7,219 nucleotides of DNA from an uncultured Lachnospiraceae bacterium (GCA_902803635.1 CADCQU010000009.1:1-7219); one strand, 5' to 3'; counted from the first letter of the stretch, positions 1 through 6,712 are shown. Numbers and translations are program-made. The notes: generated by a model from the sequence alone, not told the origin.

Positions 1-36
1 AACGAAAAAGAGAGCCTTGCGGCTCTCTTTTCCGTT
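1..36. terminator. Intrinsic, probably bidirectional terminator hairpin
   Basis: An 11-bp perfect stem pairs positions 6-16 with 21-31 around the loop TTGC. After one mismatch the pairing continues to positions 1 and 36. The stem has a GC-rich apex (GAGAGCC/GGCTCTC) and A/T arms, so either strand reads the stem followed by a T-run; the minus strand has five Ts after GGCTCTC. It could end a gene lying left of the window, the minus-strand transporter transcript arriving from the right, or both. Confidence 0.85.
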
Positions 37-188
37 CTTTCATGAGGGGGGAGATAGTGGATAGTGTGGATGGTATTTTGCTATCCAAGACATATACTAC
101 AGGAAAGATATGTGCAGGTTATGTCCCCTAAAGAAAGAAAAAATGAATTTTATTAAGAGATAATAAAGAAAACTTCAATTAGTTGAAT
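37..188. other. AT-rich non-coding stretch with two small hairpins
   Basis: I see no gene here. A 7-bp tandem duplication (GATAGTG twice) sits at 53-66. An AT-only hairpin pairs TTTATTA (149-155) with TAATAAA (161-167) around AGAGA. Next to it, TTCAA (174-178) pairs with TTGAA (183-187) around TTAG. On the minus strand both lie downstream of the transporter stop, so they could act as RNA 3'-end structures. Neither is GC-rich enough to be a convincing intrinsic terminator. Confidence 0.4.
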
Positions 189-322
189 GGAGAGAAGCTT
201 TCCTGCGAGGAACATCCCTGAAGAGATTCTTCGCTTCGCTCAGAATGACAGGAGAGGAGCTTTCCTGCAATGCACAACCCTGAAGAGATTCTTCGCTTCG
301 TTTCGCTTCGCTCAGAATGACA
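189..322. repeat. Two-copy tandem intergenic repeat (TTCGCTTCGCTCAGAATGACA class)
   Basis: Copy 1 is 189-250 (62 bp) and copy 2 is 251-322 (72 bp), placed head to tail without a spacer. By eye they differ at five positions plus a 10-bp insertion in copy 2, where the CTTCG pentamer run has expanded. Each copy runs from GGAGAG(A/G)AGCTTTCCTGC to CTCAGAATGACA. Inside each, GAAGA-GAT-TCTTC and ATTCT/AGAAT give competing small hairpins. The core resembles a very widespread bacterial intergenic repeat whose spurious translations contain LRFAQND or CHSERSEES peptides; this is recall, not a search result. Copy 2 ends five bases before the stop codon of the minus-strand transporter. Confidence 0.85.
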
Positions 323-327
323 GGGGT

Positions 328-1704
328 TTATATTTTTATCACCCCGAACACGGAGAGGAGGGAGGCGATGAGGATGATGGCGACGAAGGCGGGGCAGACC
401 CAGCGGATCATGAAGGAGAAGAGCTTCTTCCTTCGGAAGGGCATGCCGCCGTCCTCGACTTCGAGGACGATTTTGCCGATGCCGATGACCCGGACCACGA
501 GGAGGCAGGTGAGGAGGGCCGCGATGGGCATCATGATGGAGTTCGTCATAAAGTCGAAGAAATCGAGAATCTGCATCCCGAAAATATTGAAATTGGCCCA
601 GGGGCCGTAGCCGAGGCAGGAGAGCGAGCCGAGGGCGAGAATAATAATGCCGGTGATGGTCGTGGCCTTGACGCGGCTCCAGCGGAAGCGTTCCTCCAAG
701 GTGAAGACCACGCTCTCGGTGAGGGCGATGGCGCTTGTGAGCGCTGCGAAGAGGACGAGCGCGAAAAAGAGGGTGCCAATGATGCCACCGCCGGCCATAC
801 TCATAAAGACCTTCGGGAGGGTGACGAACATGAGCGAGGGGCCGCCGCCTACGGCTGTCTTCTCTCCGCCGGAGTAGGCAAATACGGCCGGGATGACCAT
901 AAGGCCAGCGAGGATGGCGATGCCCGTGTCGAAAATTTCCACGTTGGTGGTGGCGCTTTCGATGGAGATGTCCTTCTTCATGTAGCTTCCGAAGGTGATG
1001 AGGATGCCCATCGCGATGGATAGCGAGTAGAACATTTGCGTCAGCGCCCCGACGACAGTTTTATACGAAAAATGCGAAAAGTCCGGAATCAGGAAGTATT
1101 TGATGCCCTCCACGGCTCCCGGGCGGGTGCAGACGAAGATGCAAATGATGACCGCCAAAACCACCAGTACCGGCATGATGAATTTGCTGATCCGCTCAAT
1201 GCCCTTCTGGACGCCGAGATAAATGACCCCGACCGTGAGGAGGGCGAAGACGAGGAAGCAGACGAGGGTCTGGTCCGAGGAGCTGATGAAGGCGGTAAAT
1301 TTGCCGTCCTCCGCGATTTCAGCGCCGCCGCCGGTGCAAAAGGCCGCCAGGTATTTGACGACCCAGCCGCCGATGACCGAGTAGTAGGGGACGATGAGGA
1401 GCGCGATGAGGAAGGTGACCCAGCCGCCGATGCGGTAGATGGGTTTTTTCGAGAAGGACTCGAAGGCATCGATAGGACATTTGCGGGTCATGCGGCCGAT
1501 GGCCGTCTCCGCGACAATCATCGTGTAGCCGAAACTGATTGCAAGGATTATATAGATAAGAAGAAACACGCCTCCCCCGTACTGGGCGGCGAGGTAGGGG
1601 AAGCGCCAGAGGTTGCCGAGGCCGACGGCGGAGCCGGCGGAGGCAAGGACGAAGCCAAGCTTCCCGGAAAATAAGTGTCGTTCGTTTTCATGTGCTTTTT
1701 TCAT
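328..1704 (-). CDS. Neurotransmitter:sodium symporter (NSS/SNF) family transporter
   Basis: This is a secondary transporter of the LeuT fold that uses the sodium gradient to import amino acids or related compounds across the cytoplasmic membrane; the actual substrate cannot be read from sequence. The family signature GSAVGLGNLWRFPY lies at residues 24-37 in helix 1 and keeps the Gly, Ala, Val and Asn that bind sodium in LeuT. Helix 6 carries the unwound FYSLSIAMG segment (225-233), and helix 8 carries FAALTSAIAL (319-328) with the Thr-Ser sodium-site pair. I count about 11 hydrophobic helices in 458 residues, the form common in bacterial members such as MhsT and Tyt1. The ATG at 1704 is chosen because AGGAG precedes it by 7 nt; an in-frame GTG at 1734 would add ten residues but lies upstream of that site. 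The gene is transcribed divergently from the phosphohexomutase. It appears intact. Confidence 0.95.
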   Translation of the reverse strand: MKKAHENERHLFSGKLGFVLASAGSAVGLGNLWRFPYLAAQYGGGVFLLIYIILAISFGYTMIVAETAIGRMTRKCPIDAFESFSKKPIYRIGGWVTFLIALLIVPYYSVIGGWVVKYLAAFCTGGGAEIAEDGKFTAFISSSDQTLVCFLVFALLTVGVIYLGVQKGIERISKFIMPVLVVLAVIICIFVCTRPGAVEGIKYFLIPDFSHFSYKTVVGALTQMFYSLSIAMGILITFGSYMKKDISIESATTNVEIFDTGIAILAGLMVIPAVFAYSGGEKTAVGGGPSLMFVTLPKVFMSMAGGGIIGTLFFALVLFAALTSAIALTESVVFTLEERFRWSRVKATTITGIIILALGSLSCLGYGPWANFNIFGMQILDFFDFMTNSIMMPIAALLTCLLVVRVIGIGKIVLEVEDGGMPFRRKKLFSFMIRWVCPAFVAIILIASLLSVFGVIKI

Positions 1705-1736
1705 AGTTGTTCTCCTGGGAAAAAAATGATACACCT

Positions 1737-1765
1737 ATTGTAAGGTTTTTCCGGGGACTTTGCAA
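1737..1765 (-). promoter_or_regulatory. Candidate sigma-70/SigA promoter of the NSS transporter
   Basis: Read on the minus strand, TTGCAA (1765-1760) is followed by a 17-bp spacer and then TACAAT (1742-1737), which matches the -10 consensus at five of six bases. Transcription would begin near 1730 and leave a leader of about 25 nt before the ATG at 1704, which carries AGGAG. Spacing and position are very good; the -35 box is a four-of-six match. Confidence 0.6.
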
Positions 1766-1787
1766 GAACGGGATTTTGTGTTACACT
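1760..1787 (+). promoter_or_regulatory. Candidate promoter of the phosphohexomutase operon
   Basis: On the plus strand the same TTGCAA (1760-1765) is followed by a 16-bp spacer and TACACT (1782-1787), with TG at 1779-1780 forming an extended -10. Transcription would begin near 1794 and give a leader of about 80 nt. CATAAT at 1794-1799 is a better -10 by itself, but nothing like a -35 lies 17 bp before it. The assignment is tentative. Confidence 0.4.
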
Positions 1788-1813
1788 GTAAAGCATAATT
1801 GGATGTTTTAGAA

Positions 1814-1827
1814 CCCCGTAAGCGGGG
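1814..1827 (+). promoter_or_regulatory. Small GC hairpin in the leader of the phosphohexomutase mRNA
   Basis: CCCCG and CGGGG form a perfect 5-bp stem around the loop TAAG. It lies downstream of the proposed plus-strand start and 34 nt before the ribosome binding site AGGGAGGAG (1859-1867). There is no T-run after it, so it is not a terminator. A role in mRNA stability or translation is only a guess. Confidence 0.3.
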
Positions 1828-1873
1828 AGTGGATGCGAAGGACAAATGTATATTTTGAAGGGAGGAGCGGCAG

Positions 1874-3670
1874 ATGGAACGCGGAAAGGAAGAGAACATT
1901 AAAACCAGATATAAGAAACTGCAGAACGGCAGCGACGTGCGCGGCTTCGCCCTGTCGGCGCCGGGGGAGCAGCAGAACCTGTTTCCGACGACGGCCCGGC
2001 ACATTGGCGCGGCTTTCGTCTTCTGGCTGGCGGAGCGCACCGGCAAATCCGCCGAGAAGCTTCGGATTGGCATCGGCCATGACAGCCGCATCACCGCGCT
2101 GGAGCTGACGGCGGGCGTGGCGGCCGGCATCCTGGAGGAAGGGGCGGGCGCATTTGTCTGCGGTCTTGTGACCACACCGGCCACGTTCCTCTCGACTATG
2201 CTCCCGGAAAGCTCCTTCGACGGGGCCGTCATGGTCACCGCGAGCCATTTGCCGTATAATCGGAACGGGCTCAAGTTTTTCACACGGGACGGGGGCCTTG
2301 AAAAGAACGCGATTTCGGAGATTCTGGAGCTTGCCGCGGTGCGGGCCGAGGCGACCGGTCCGGCGCGGGCGCCGCTTGCGGACGTGGTGACGGCGGTTCG
2401 ATACCATGAGGAGCAGCTTTCGGACAAGGAGGAAAAACCGATTGCGCGGGCGGGCTTTTCGGCCATGGCAAATGCCGAGGGTCGGGAGGCGGCTTTTGCG
2501 CGGACCGGCATGTTTGACGCGCCGGACATCTCGCGCTACGGCGTCGCCGGGGAGACCGTGTACGCCGCGAAGGCGGGCGGGCTTGAGCGGGAGGAGACGC
2601 TGAAAATCCCGGCGAGCTGTCAAAACCTTCCCGGGAAGCTTTCTGCCTTCCGGCTTGCCGAGGCGTACAGCCGGCACATGCGGGAGTTGATTTGCCGGGA
2701 GGTGGCTTCGGAAAATGCGGAAAAACCCCTTGCGGGACTGCATATCATCGTCGATGCGGGAAATGGCGCGGCCGGCTTCTTTGCGACGCGGATTCTGGAG
2801 CCGCTGGGCGCGGATGTCTCCGGCTCGGTGTATCTGGAACCGGATGGATATTTCCCGAACCATGTGCCGAACCCGGAGAATCCGGAGGCGATGGCCGCGG
2901 TTTCAAAGGCGGTCGTTACGGCCGGGGCGGACCTTGGTGTGATTTTCGACTGCGACGGCGACCGCGCGGCGGTGGTCTTCTCCGACGGGCAGGAGGTCAA
3001 CCGCAACGCGCTAATCGCGCTGATTTCGGCCATCGTTGCCGAGGAGCATCCGAGGAGCACCATCGTGACGGACTCGGTAACCTCGGACGAGCTGACCGAA
3101 TTTTTGGAGAAAAAGCTCGGACTTGTGCATTTCCGGTATCGGAGAGGCTATAAAAATGTAATTGACAGGGCAATCGCCCTTGGCGCGATGGGGACGGATT
3201 GCCAGCTGGCGATGGAGACCAGCGGGCACGGGGCCCTCAAGGAGAATTATTTCTCCGACGACGGGGCGTATCTGAGCGTCAAGATTATCAGCAAAATGGC
3301 GAGCCTACGCAAGGAGGGCCGGAGGATCGAGGACCTGATCCGCGACCTCGGGAAGCCGGCGGAGGCCCGCGAGGTGCGCATCCGCATTACGGGGACGGAC
3401 TTCCATGCTTACGGCGAGGACGTGCTCGACGCATTTGCCAGGTTCGCCCGGGAGGAGGGCTGGAAGGTCGTCGAGCCGAACTACGAGGGTGTTCGCATCG
3501 CATTTGACGATGACGAGGTGAAGGGCTGGCTCCTTCTTCGGCTCTCGCTCCATGACCCGATCCTGCCGCTCAACCTGGAGACGGCGGCCGCGGGCGGCGT
3601 GGATATCCTCTTGGAACGCATTCGGCCGTTCTTTGCGGAATATGAACGGCTGGTTCTGCCGGAAGCATGA
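1874..3670 (+). CDS. Phospho-sugar mutase (phosphoglucomutase/phosphomannomutase family)
   Basis: This cytoplasmic alpha-D-phosphohexomutase interconverts hexose 1-phosphate and 6-phosphate through a phosphoserine. All four family signatures are present in order. The catalytic-serine loop TASHLPYNRNG is at 122-132 (Ser124), the magnesium loop DCDGDR at 359-364, the sugar-specificity loop ETSGH at 448-452, and the phosphate-binding domain has EGVRI (538-542) and RLSLHDPILPLNLE (556-569). At 598 residues it is longer than the roughly 450-550 of common bacterial enzymes. The extra length is mostly a poorly conserved-looking, Ala/Glu/Lys-rich stretch at about 155-262, between the first two domains. 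The loop reads TASHLP rather than the usual TASHNP. Glucose versus mannose preference cannot be decided. The start has AGGGAGGAG 6 nt upstream. A 74-nt gap separates it from the GH13 gene, and the two are likely co-transcribed. Confidence 0.93.
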   Translation: MERGKEENIKTRYKKLQNGSDVRGFALSAPGEQQNLFPTTARHIGAAFVFWLAERTGKSAEKLRIGIGHDSRITALELTAGVAAGILEEGAGAFVCGLVTTPATFLSTMLPESSFDGAVMVTASHLPYNRNGLKFFTRDGGLEKNAISEILELAAVRAEATGPARAPLADVVTAVRYHEEQLSDKEEKPIARAGFSAMANAEGREAAFARTGMFDAPDISRYGVAGETVYAAKAGGLEREETLKIPASCQNLPGKLSAFRLAEAYSRHMRELICREVASENAEKPLAGLHIIVDAGNGAAGFFATRILEPLGADVSGSVYLEPDGYFPNHVPNPENPEAMAAVSKAVVTAGADLGVIFDCDGDRAAVVFSDGQEVNRNALIALISAIVAEEHPRSTIVTDSVTSDELTEFLEKKLGLVHFRYRRGYKNVIDRAIALGAMGTDCQLAMETSGHGALKENYFSDDGAYLSVKIISKMASLRKEGRRIEDLIRDLGKPAEAREVRIRITGTDFHAYGEDVLDAFARFAREEGWKVVEPNYEGVRIAFDDDEVKGWLLLRLSLHDPILPLNLETAAAGGVDILLERIRPFFAEYERLVLPEA

Positions 3671-3680
3671 GAGATAGGCA

Positions 3681-3718
3681 ACCAGAAAGGCCGTGGGGAG
3701 ACGGATTTTTTGGCTGGT
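3681..3718 (+). other. Nested inverted repeats between phosphohexomutase and GH13 genes
   Basis: An outer pair, ACCAG (3681-3685) with CTGGT (3714-3718), encloses an inner pair, CCGT (3691-3694) with ACGG (3701-3704), and six Ts at 3706-3711. The inner hairpin plus T-run looks like a very weak intrinsic terminator, but a 4-bp stem would hardly stop polymerase. It may be a processing or partial read-through signal between the two genes, or chance. Confidence 0.25.
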
Positions 3719-3750
3719 AACAAACAACGGACATTGAAGGGAGTATGAAT

Positions 3751-5052
3751 ATGTGGGCATTTGAGAAGACTTTTTACCAGATTTATCCGCTTGGATTTTG
3801 CGGGGCTCCGCAGAGAAATGACGGGAAATTGGGACATCGCATCCTGCGGGTCATTGACTTCATCCCGCATTTGAAAAAGCTCGGTGTCGGGGCGGTGCTC
3901 TTTAACCCGCTCTTTGAGTCGGAGGCTCACGGCTACGACCAGCGTGATCCACGCACCGTGGATGCCCGGCTTGGGACAAATGAGGATTTTAAGAAGGTTG
4001 TGGACAAGCTGCACAAGGCGGGGCTGCGCGTCGTGCTCGATGCGGTTTTCAACCACGTGGGCCGCGGCTTCTTTGCCTTCCGCGACGTGCAGGAGAAGCG
4101 GCAGTCGTCCCGCTACTGCGGCTGGTTCAACCTCAATTTCGGCGGGAACAGCCCGTTTAACGACGGCTTCTGGTACGAGGGCTGGGAGGAGGCCTACGAC
4201 CTCGTGAAGCTGAATCTGAAGAATCCCGAGGTCCGCGAGTATCTTCTGGATACGGTTCGCTTCTGGATCCGCGAATTTGACGTGGACGGCCTCCGGCTCG
4301 ACGTGGCCTACCTCCTCGACCACGGGTTTATCCGCGAGCTTCGGCAGGTGACAAATGCCGAGAAGCCGGAGTTTTTCCTCTTCGGCGAGGCTCTCTTCGG
4401 GGATTACAATCCGCTGATGGCGGAGGGGATGCTTGACTCGGTGACAAATTACGAGTGCTACAAGGGAATCCATTCGAGCATCAACAGTATGAACTTCTTT
4501 GAAATCTCGTATTCCTACAACCGCCAGTTCGGCTCCGAGCCCTGGTGCCTCTACCGGGGGAGGCATTTGCTGAGCTTTATCGACAACCACGACGTGAGCA
4601 GGATTGCCGACCGGCTCTCGGGGCCGGAGAACCTGCGCTCGGCGTGGGGCATGCTTTTTGCGATGCCGGGGATTCCCTGTATCTATTACGGGAGCGAGTG
4701 GGGCATCCGCGGACGGAAGGAGGACGGAGACTGGGCGCTCAGGCCGACCGTCGAGAAGGCGGAGTGGAACCATTTGACGGAGTTTGTGAAGCGTCTCGTG
4801 GAAATCCGGAACACGGAGAAGGCACTTTCCTACGGCGGTTATAAGAACGTGCAGATTACGAACCACCAGATGGTCTTTGCGCGGGAATGCGACGGCGAGA
4901 CGATTTATGCCCTCTTTAACCTCGAAGGCAACCCGTGGACGTTCCGCGGTGATTACCTGTGGGGGATGAAGAGGGAGCTTTTTAGAGATGAGAGGATCTG
5001 GCTTGACGGGAGCTACACGCTGCCGGAGTACGGGGTGGCGTACCTGAAATAA
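3751..5052 (+). CDS. Cytoplasmic GH13 alpha-amylase-family glycosidase
   Basis: A glycoside hydrolase family 13 enzyme that acts on alpha-glucosidic bonds, probably maltodextrins or glycogen fragments inside the cell, since there is no signal peptide or anchor. The (beta/alpha)8 barrel motifs are complete: region I DAVFNH (97-102), region II GLRLDVA (180-186) with nucleophile Asp184, region III FGEAL with acid/base Glu213, and region IV FIDNHD (276-281) with Asp281. A short C-terminal beta domain follows from about residue 365. There is no extra N-terminal domain of the neopullulanase/cyclomaltodextrinase type, and at 433 residues it is compact. Of two in-frame ATGs, 3751 is preferred because AAGGGAG ends 7 nt before it, against 1 nt for 3745. 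The exact subfamily, and hydrolysis versus transglycosylation, cannot be settled from sequence alone. The deacetylase-like gene begins 16 nt after its stop. Confidence 0.92.
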   Translation: MWAFEKTFYQIYPLGFCGAPQRNDGKLGHRILRVIDFIPHLKKLGVGAVLFNPLFESEAHGYDQRDPRTVDARLGTNEDFKKVVDKLHKAGLRVVLDAVFNHVGRGFFAFRDVQEKRQSSRYCGWFNLNFGGNSPFNDGFWYEGWEEAYDLVKLNLKNPEVREYLLDTVRFWIREFDVDGLRLDVAYLLDHGFIRELRQVTNAEKPEFFLFGEALFGDYNPLMAEGMLDSVTNYECYKGIHSSINSMNFFEISYSYNRQFGSEPWCLYRGRHLLSFIDNHDVSRIADRLSGPENLRSAWGMLFAMPGIPCIYYGSEWGIRGRKEDGDWALRPTVEKAEWNHLTEFVKRLVEIRNTEKALSYGGYKNVQITNHQMVFARECDGETIYALFNLEGNPWTFRGDYLWGMKRELFRDERIWLDGSYTLPEYGVAYLK

Positions 5053-5068
5053 GGGGGGAGGTTTTTGT

Positions 5069-6610
5069 ATGGATGTAAGACGGAAGGAAGCGATGACGGA
5101 GGAGCATCTAAAGAGGCGCGAGGCGAGGCGGCGCGCGGAGAAGCAGAGGCGCCTCATTCTCCGCGTGATTCTTCTGCTGGCTCTGGTGGGGATTTTGGTG
5201 GCCCTGATCGTTCTGTTGCCGAAGGCTCTGGGAGGCGGTGGGAAGAGCGGTTCGCCCGCCACGCCGACGCCCGCGCCGGCGACGTCCTCGGCTGCGACGT
5301 CCTCGGAAGAGAGCGTCCCGGCCGGTCCTACACGCGACGAGGTGTTGACCGAGGCCCGCAGGCTGGCCGCGCAGTACGACTATGACAAGGCGGTGGCGAC
5401 CATCGAGGCCTTTGCCGGCTACGACGCGGATACGGGGCTCGTCGATGAGATCGCGGCCATCCGGGAGAAGCGCGATGCCTGCGTCCCGGTCAGCGTGGTC
5501 GGCGTCCCGCACGTTTTCTTTCACTCGCTCATTAACGACAGCCGGGGCCTCGTGGTCTCCGCGACCTGCACCGAGGACCGCGTGGCGAAAAACAACAAGG
5601 CCATGTGCACGACGGGCGAGTTCAAGGCCTTTATCCAGAAGCTCTACGAGGCCGGCTACGTCCTCATCTCGCTCGACGACCTTGTCGTCAAGACAAAAAA
5701 TGACGACGGAACGGTGACGATGGAGAAGAACCAGAACCTCTGCCTGCCGGAGGGCAAGAAGCCCCTCCTCATGTCGGAGGATGACCTTTCGTACTACCAT
5801 GCCTACGGCGAGAACGGCGCCCAGGGCTACGCGGACCGGCTGGTTCTCGATGAGAACGGCCAGGTGAAGTGCGAGTTTACGGATGTCGATGGGACGGTGA
5901 AGGTTGGCGACTACGACATGGTGCCGATTCTGGAGACCTTCATCGCCGAGCACCCGGATTTCTGCTACCGGGGAGCCCGCCCGACCATCGCCCTCACCGG
6001 CTACAACGGCATTTTCGGCTACCGGACGAACGATTATTATAAGGAAGGGCCGGACGGGGAGGACCTCGGGCCGGTGCAGCAGGCATTTTTGCGGAACCAC
6101 CCGGAGTACGACTATGACAAGGACTGCGCCGAGGCGGTGAAAATTGCAAATGCACTCAAAGCTCAGGGATGGACATTTGCCAGCCATACCTACGGGCACC
6201 GCGATGCGGCGGCGAGCACCGTGGAGCAGCTTGCGGCCGACCACGAGCGGTGGAAGATTGCGGTCGGGCAATTTGTCGGGGAGACCGACAAGATCATCTT
6301 CGCCTTCGGCGCGGACATCGGCTACGTCGGCGGCTACACGGCCGAGAACGAGAAGTATCAATATTTCAGAAAACAGGGATTCAACACGTTCTGCAACGTG
6401 GACGGAAATTTCGGCTGGATGGAGTACGGGACGGGCTTTGTACGCACCGGGCGCATCGCGATTGACGGCGTGACCATGTACAACGCGATGACCGAGGGCA
6501 CGCCCTCCCACGAGACCTTCGCGAAGGATTACCAGCTTCTGGGCATCACCGATATCGCGAGCTTCTTCGACAAAAACCGTAACCCGGAATATTGCAGAAG
6601 CGAGTCTTAA
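5069..6610 (+). CDS. Membrane-anchored polysaccharide deacetylase (NodB-like) family protein
   Basis: A predicted carbohydrate-esterase-4-like protein held outside the membrane. Residues 1-28 are highly basic, 29-53 form one transmembrane helix (an uncleaved signal anchor), and 55-88 are a Gly/Ala/Pro/Thr/Ser linker. Residues 89-136 look like a helical hairpin similar to one TPR unit. The NodB-like domain follows: VFFHSLI (149-155), the metal-Asp motif as SEDD (236-239) instead of TFDDG, and the metal-His motif SHTYGH (372-377). The third motif, normally RxPYG-like, reads FAFGADIG (411-418) and lacks the usual Arg and Pro. About 130 residues separate motifs 1 and 2, far more than in simple NodB enzymes. 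Peptidoglycan or wall glycan is the likely target if it is active; a non-catalytic binding role is possible. The start has GGGGGGAGG 7 nt upstream; an alternative ATG lies at 5093. Confidence 0.82.
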   Translation: MDVRRKEAMTEEHLKRREARRRAEKQRRLILRVILLLALVGILVALIVLLPKALGGGGKSGSPATPTPAPATSSAATSSEESVPAGPTRDEVLTEARRLAAQYDYDKAVATIEAFAGYDADTGLVDEIAAIREKRDACVPVSVVGVPHVFFHSLINDSRGLVVSATCTEDRVAKNNKAMCTTGEFKAFIQKLYEAGYVLISLDDLVVKTKNDDGTVTMEKNQNLCLPEGKKPLLMSEDDLSYYHAYGENGAQGYADRLVLDENGQVKCEFTDVDGTVKVGDYDMVPILETFIAEHPDFCYRGARPTIALTGYNGIFGYRTNDYYKEGPDGEDLGPVQQAFLRNHPEYDYDKDCAEAVKIANALKAQGWTFASHTYGHRDAAASTVEQLAADHERWKIAVGQFVGETDKIIFAFGADIGYVGGYTAENEKYQYFRKQGFNTFCNVDGNFGWMEYGTGFVRTGRIAIDGVTMYNAMTEGTPSHETFAKDYQLLGITDIASFFDKNRNPEYCRSES

Positions 6611-6636
6611 CGGAGACTTTATTTTATAGCGGCCAG

Positions 6637-6650
6637 GTGATGCAGATCAC
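6637..6650. promoter_or_regulatory. Palindrome A, GTGAT-GCAG-ATCAC, possible CRP/FNR-type operator
   Basis: A perfect 5-4-5 inverted repeat. It contains the core GTGA-N6-TCAC known for CRP sites and has the same geometry as FNR boxes (TTGAT-N4-ATCAA). It could equally be a short RNA hairpin. It lies 91 nt before the aminopeptidase start, and its partner is 62 bp downstream. Confidence 0.4.
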
Positions 6651-6698
6651 GTTTAAAGAAGTGTTTTGCAGGGGGACTTTTCTTTTATTTACGGTCAG

Positions 6699-6712
6699 GT
6701 AATGCGGATTAC
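6699..6712. promoter_or_regulatory. Palindrome B, GTAAT-GCGG-ATTAC, partner of palindrome A
   Basis: This has the same 5-4-5 layout as palindrome A, with the third stem pair changed from G-C to A-T on both arms and the loop changed from GCAG to GCGG. It ends 15 nt before the ribosome binding site AGGGAGG (6728-6734). A bound protein here would sit in the leader or right after a promoter, which suits repression or roadblocking better than activation. Confidence 0.4.

Larger units (their letters stand above)
6612..6712. repeat. Duplicated 39-41 bp element in the gap before the aminopeptidase gene
   Basis: Copy A (6612-6650) and copy B (6672-6712) align along their whole length with one 2-nt indel. 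Both begin GG(A/G)GACTTT, pass through an AT-rich stretch, then read CGG(C/T)CAGGT(G/A)ATGC and end in a palindrome. Between the palindromes, AAAGAAGT (6655-6662) can pair with ACTTTTCTTT (6676-6685) apart from a 2-nt bulge. No gene is present in this 131-nt gap and no strong terminator is visible after the deacetylase gene. Confidence 0.6.

Noticed and set aside
189..322. Possible CRISPR array
   Set aside because: There are only two units, directly abutting with no unique spacer of regular length, and the units themselves vary in length.
187..1023. Plus-strand open frame of 278 codons opposite the transporter
   Set aside because: Its start lies in the tandem repeat and yields the spurious LRFAQND peptide. 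The rest is a low-complexity Asp/Glu/Gly-rich antisense reading of the transporter gene, and no ribosome binding site is seen.
1036..1674. Plus-strand open frame of 212 codons within the transporter gene
   Set aside because: It is a charged, low-complexity shadow of the minus-strand NSS coding frame, whose helices and signature are clear.
1735..2863. Two overlapping minus-strand open frames (1735-2529 and 1808-2863) opposite the start of the mutase
   Set aside because: They run through the divergent promoter region and across the catalytic-serine domain of the mutase. Both are Arg/Ser/Pro-rich without motifs.
3691..3711. Intrinsic terminator after the mutase gene
   Set aside because: The stem is only 4 bp with a 6-nt loop. 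The T-run is present, but the hairpin is too weak to call a terminator, so it is listed only as an inverted-repeat region.
3481..5262. Minus-strand open frame of 593 codons, longer than the GH13 gene it covers
   Set aside because: It spans the ends of three plus-strand genes that have complete family motifs. It is rich in Arg, Pro, Val and His as expected for the antisense of GC-rich coding DNA, and shows no recognisable domain.
5108..6511. Minus-strand open frame of 467 codons opposite the deacetylase-like gene
   Set aside because: It has antisense composition with long Arg/Gly runs and no family motif. The plus strand has a good ribosome binding site, an anchor helix and NodB motifs.
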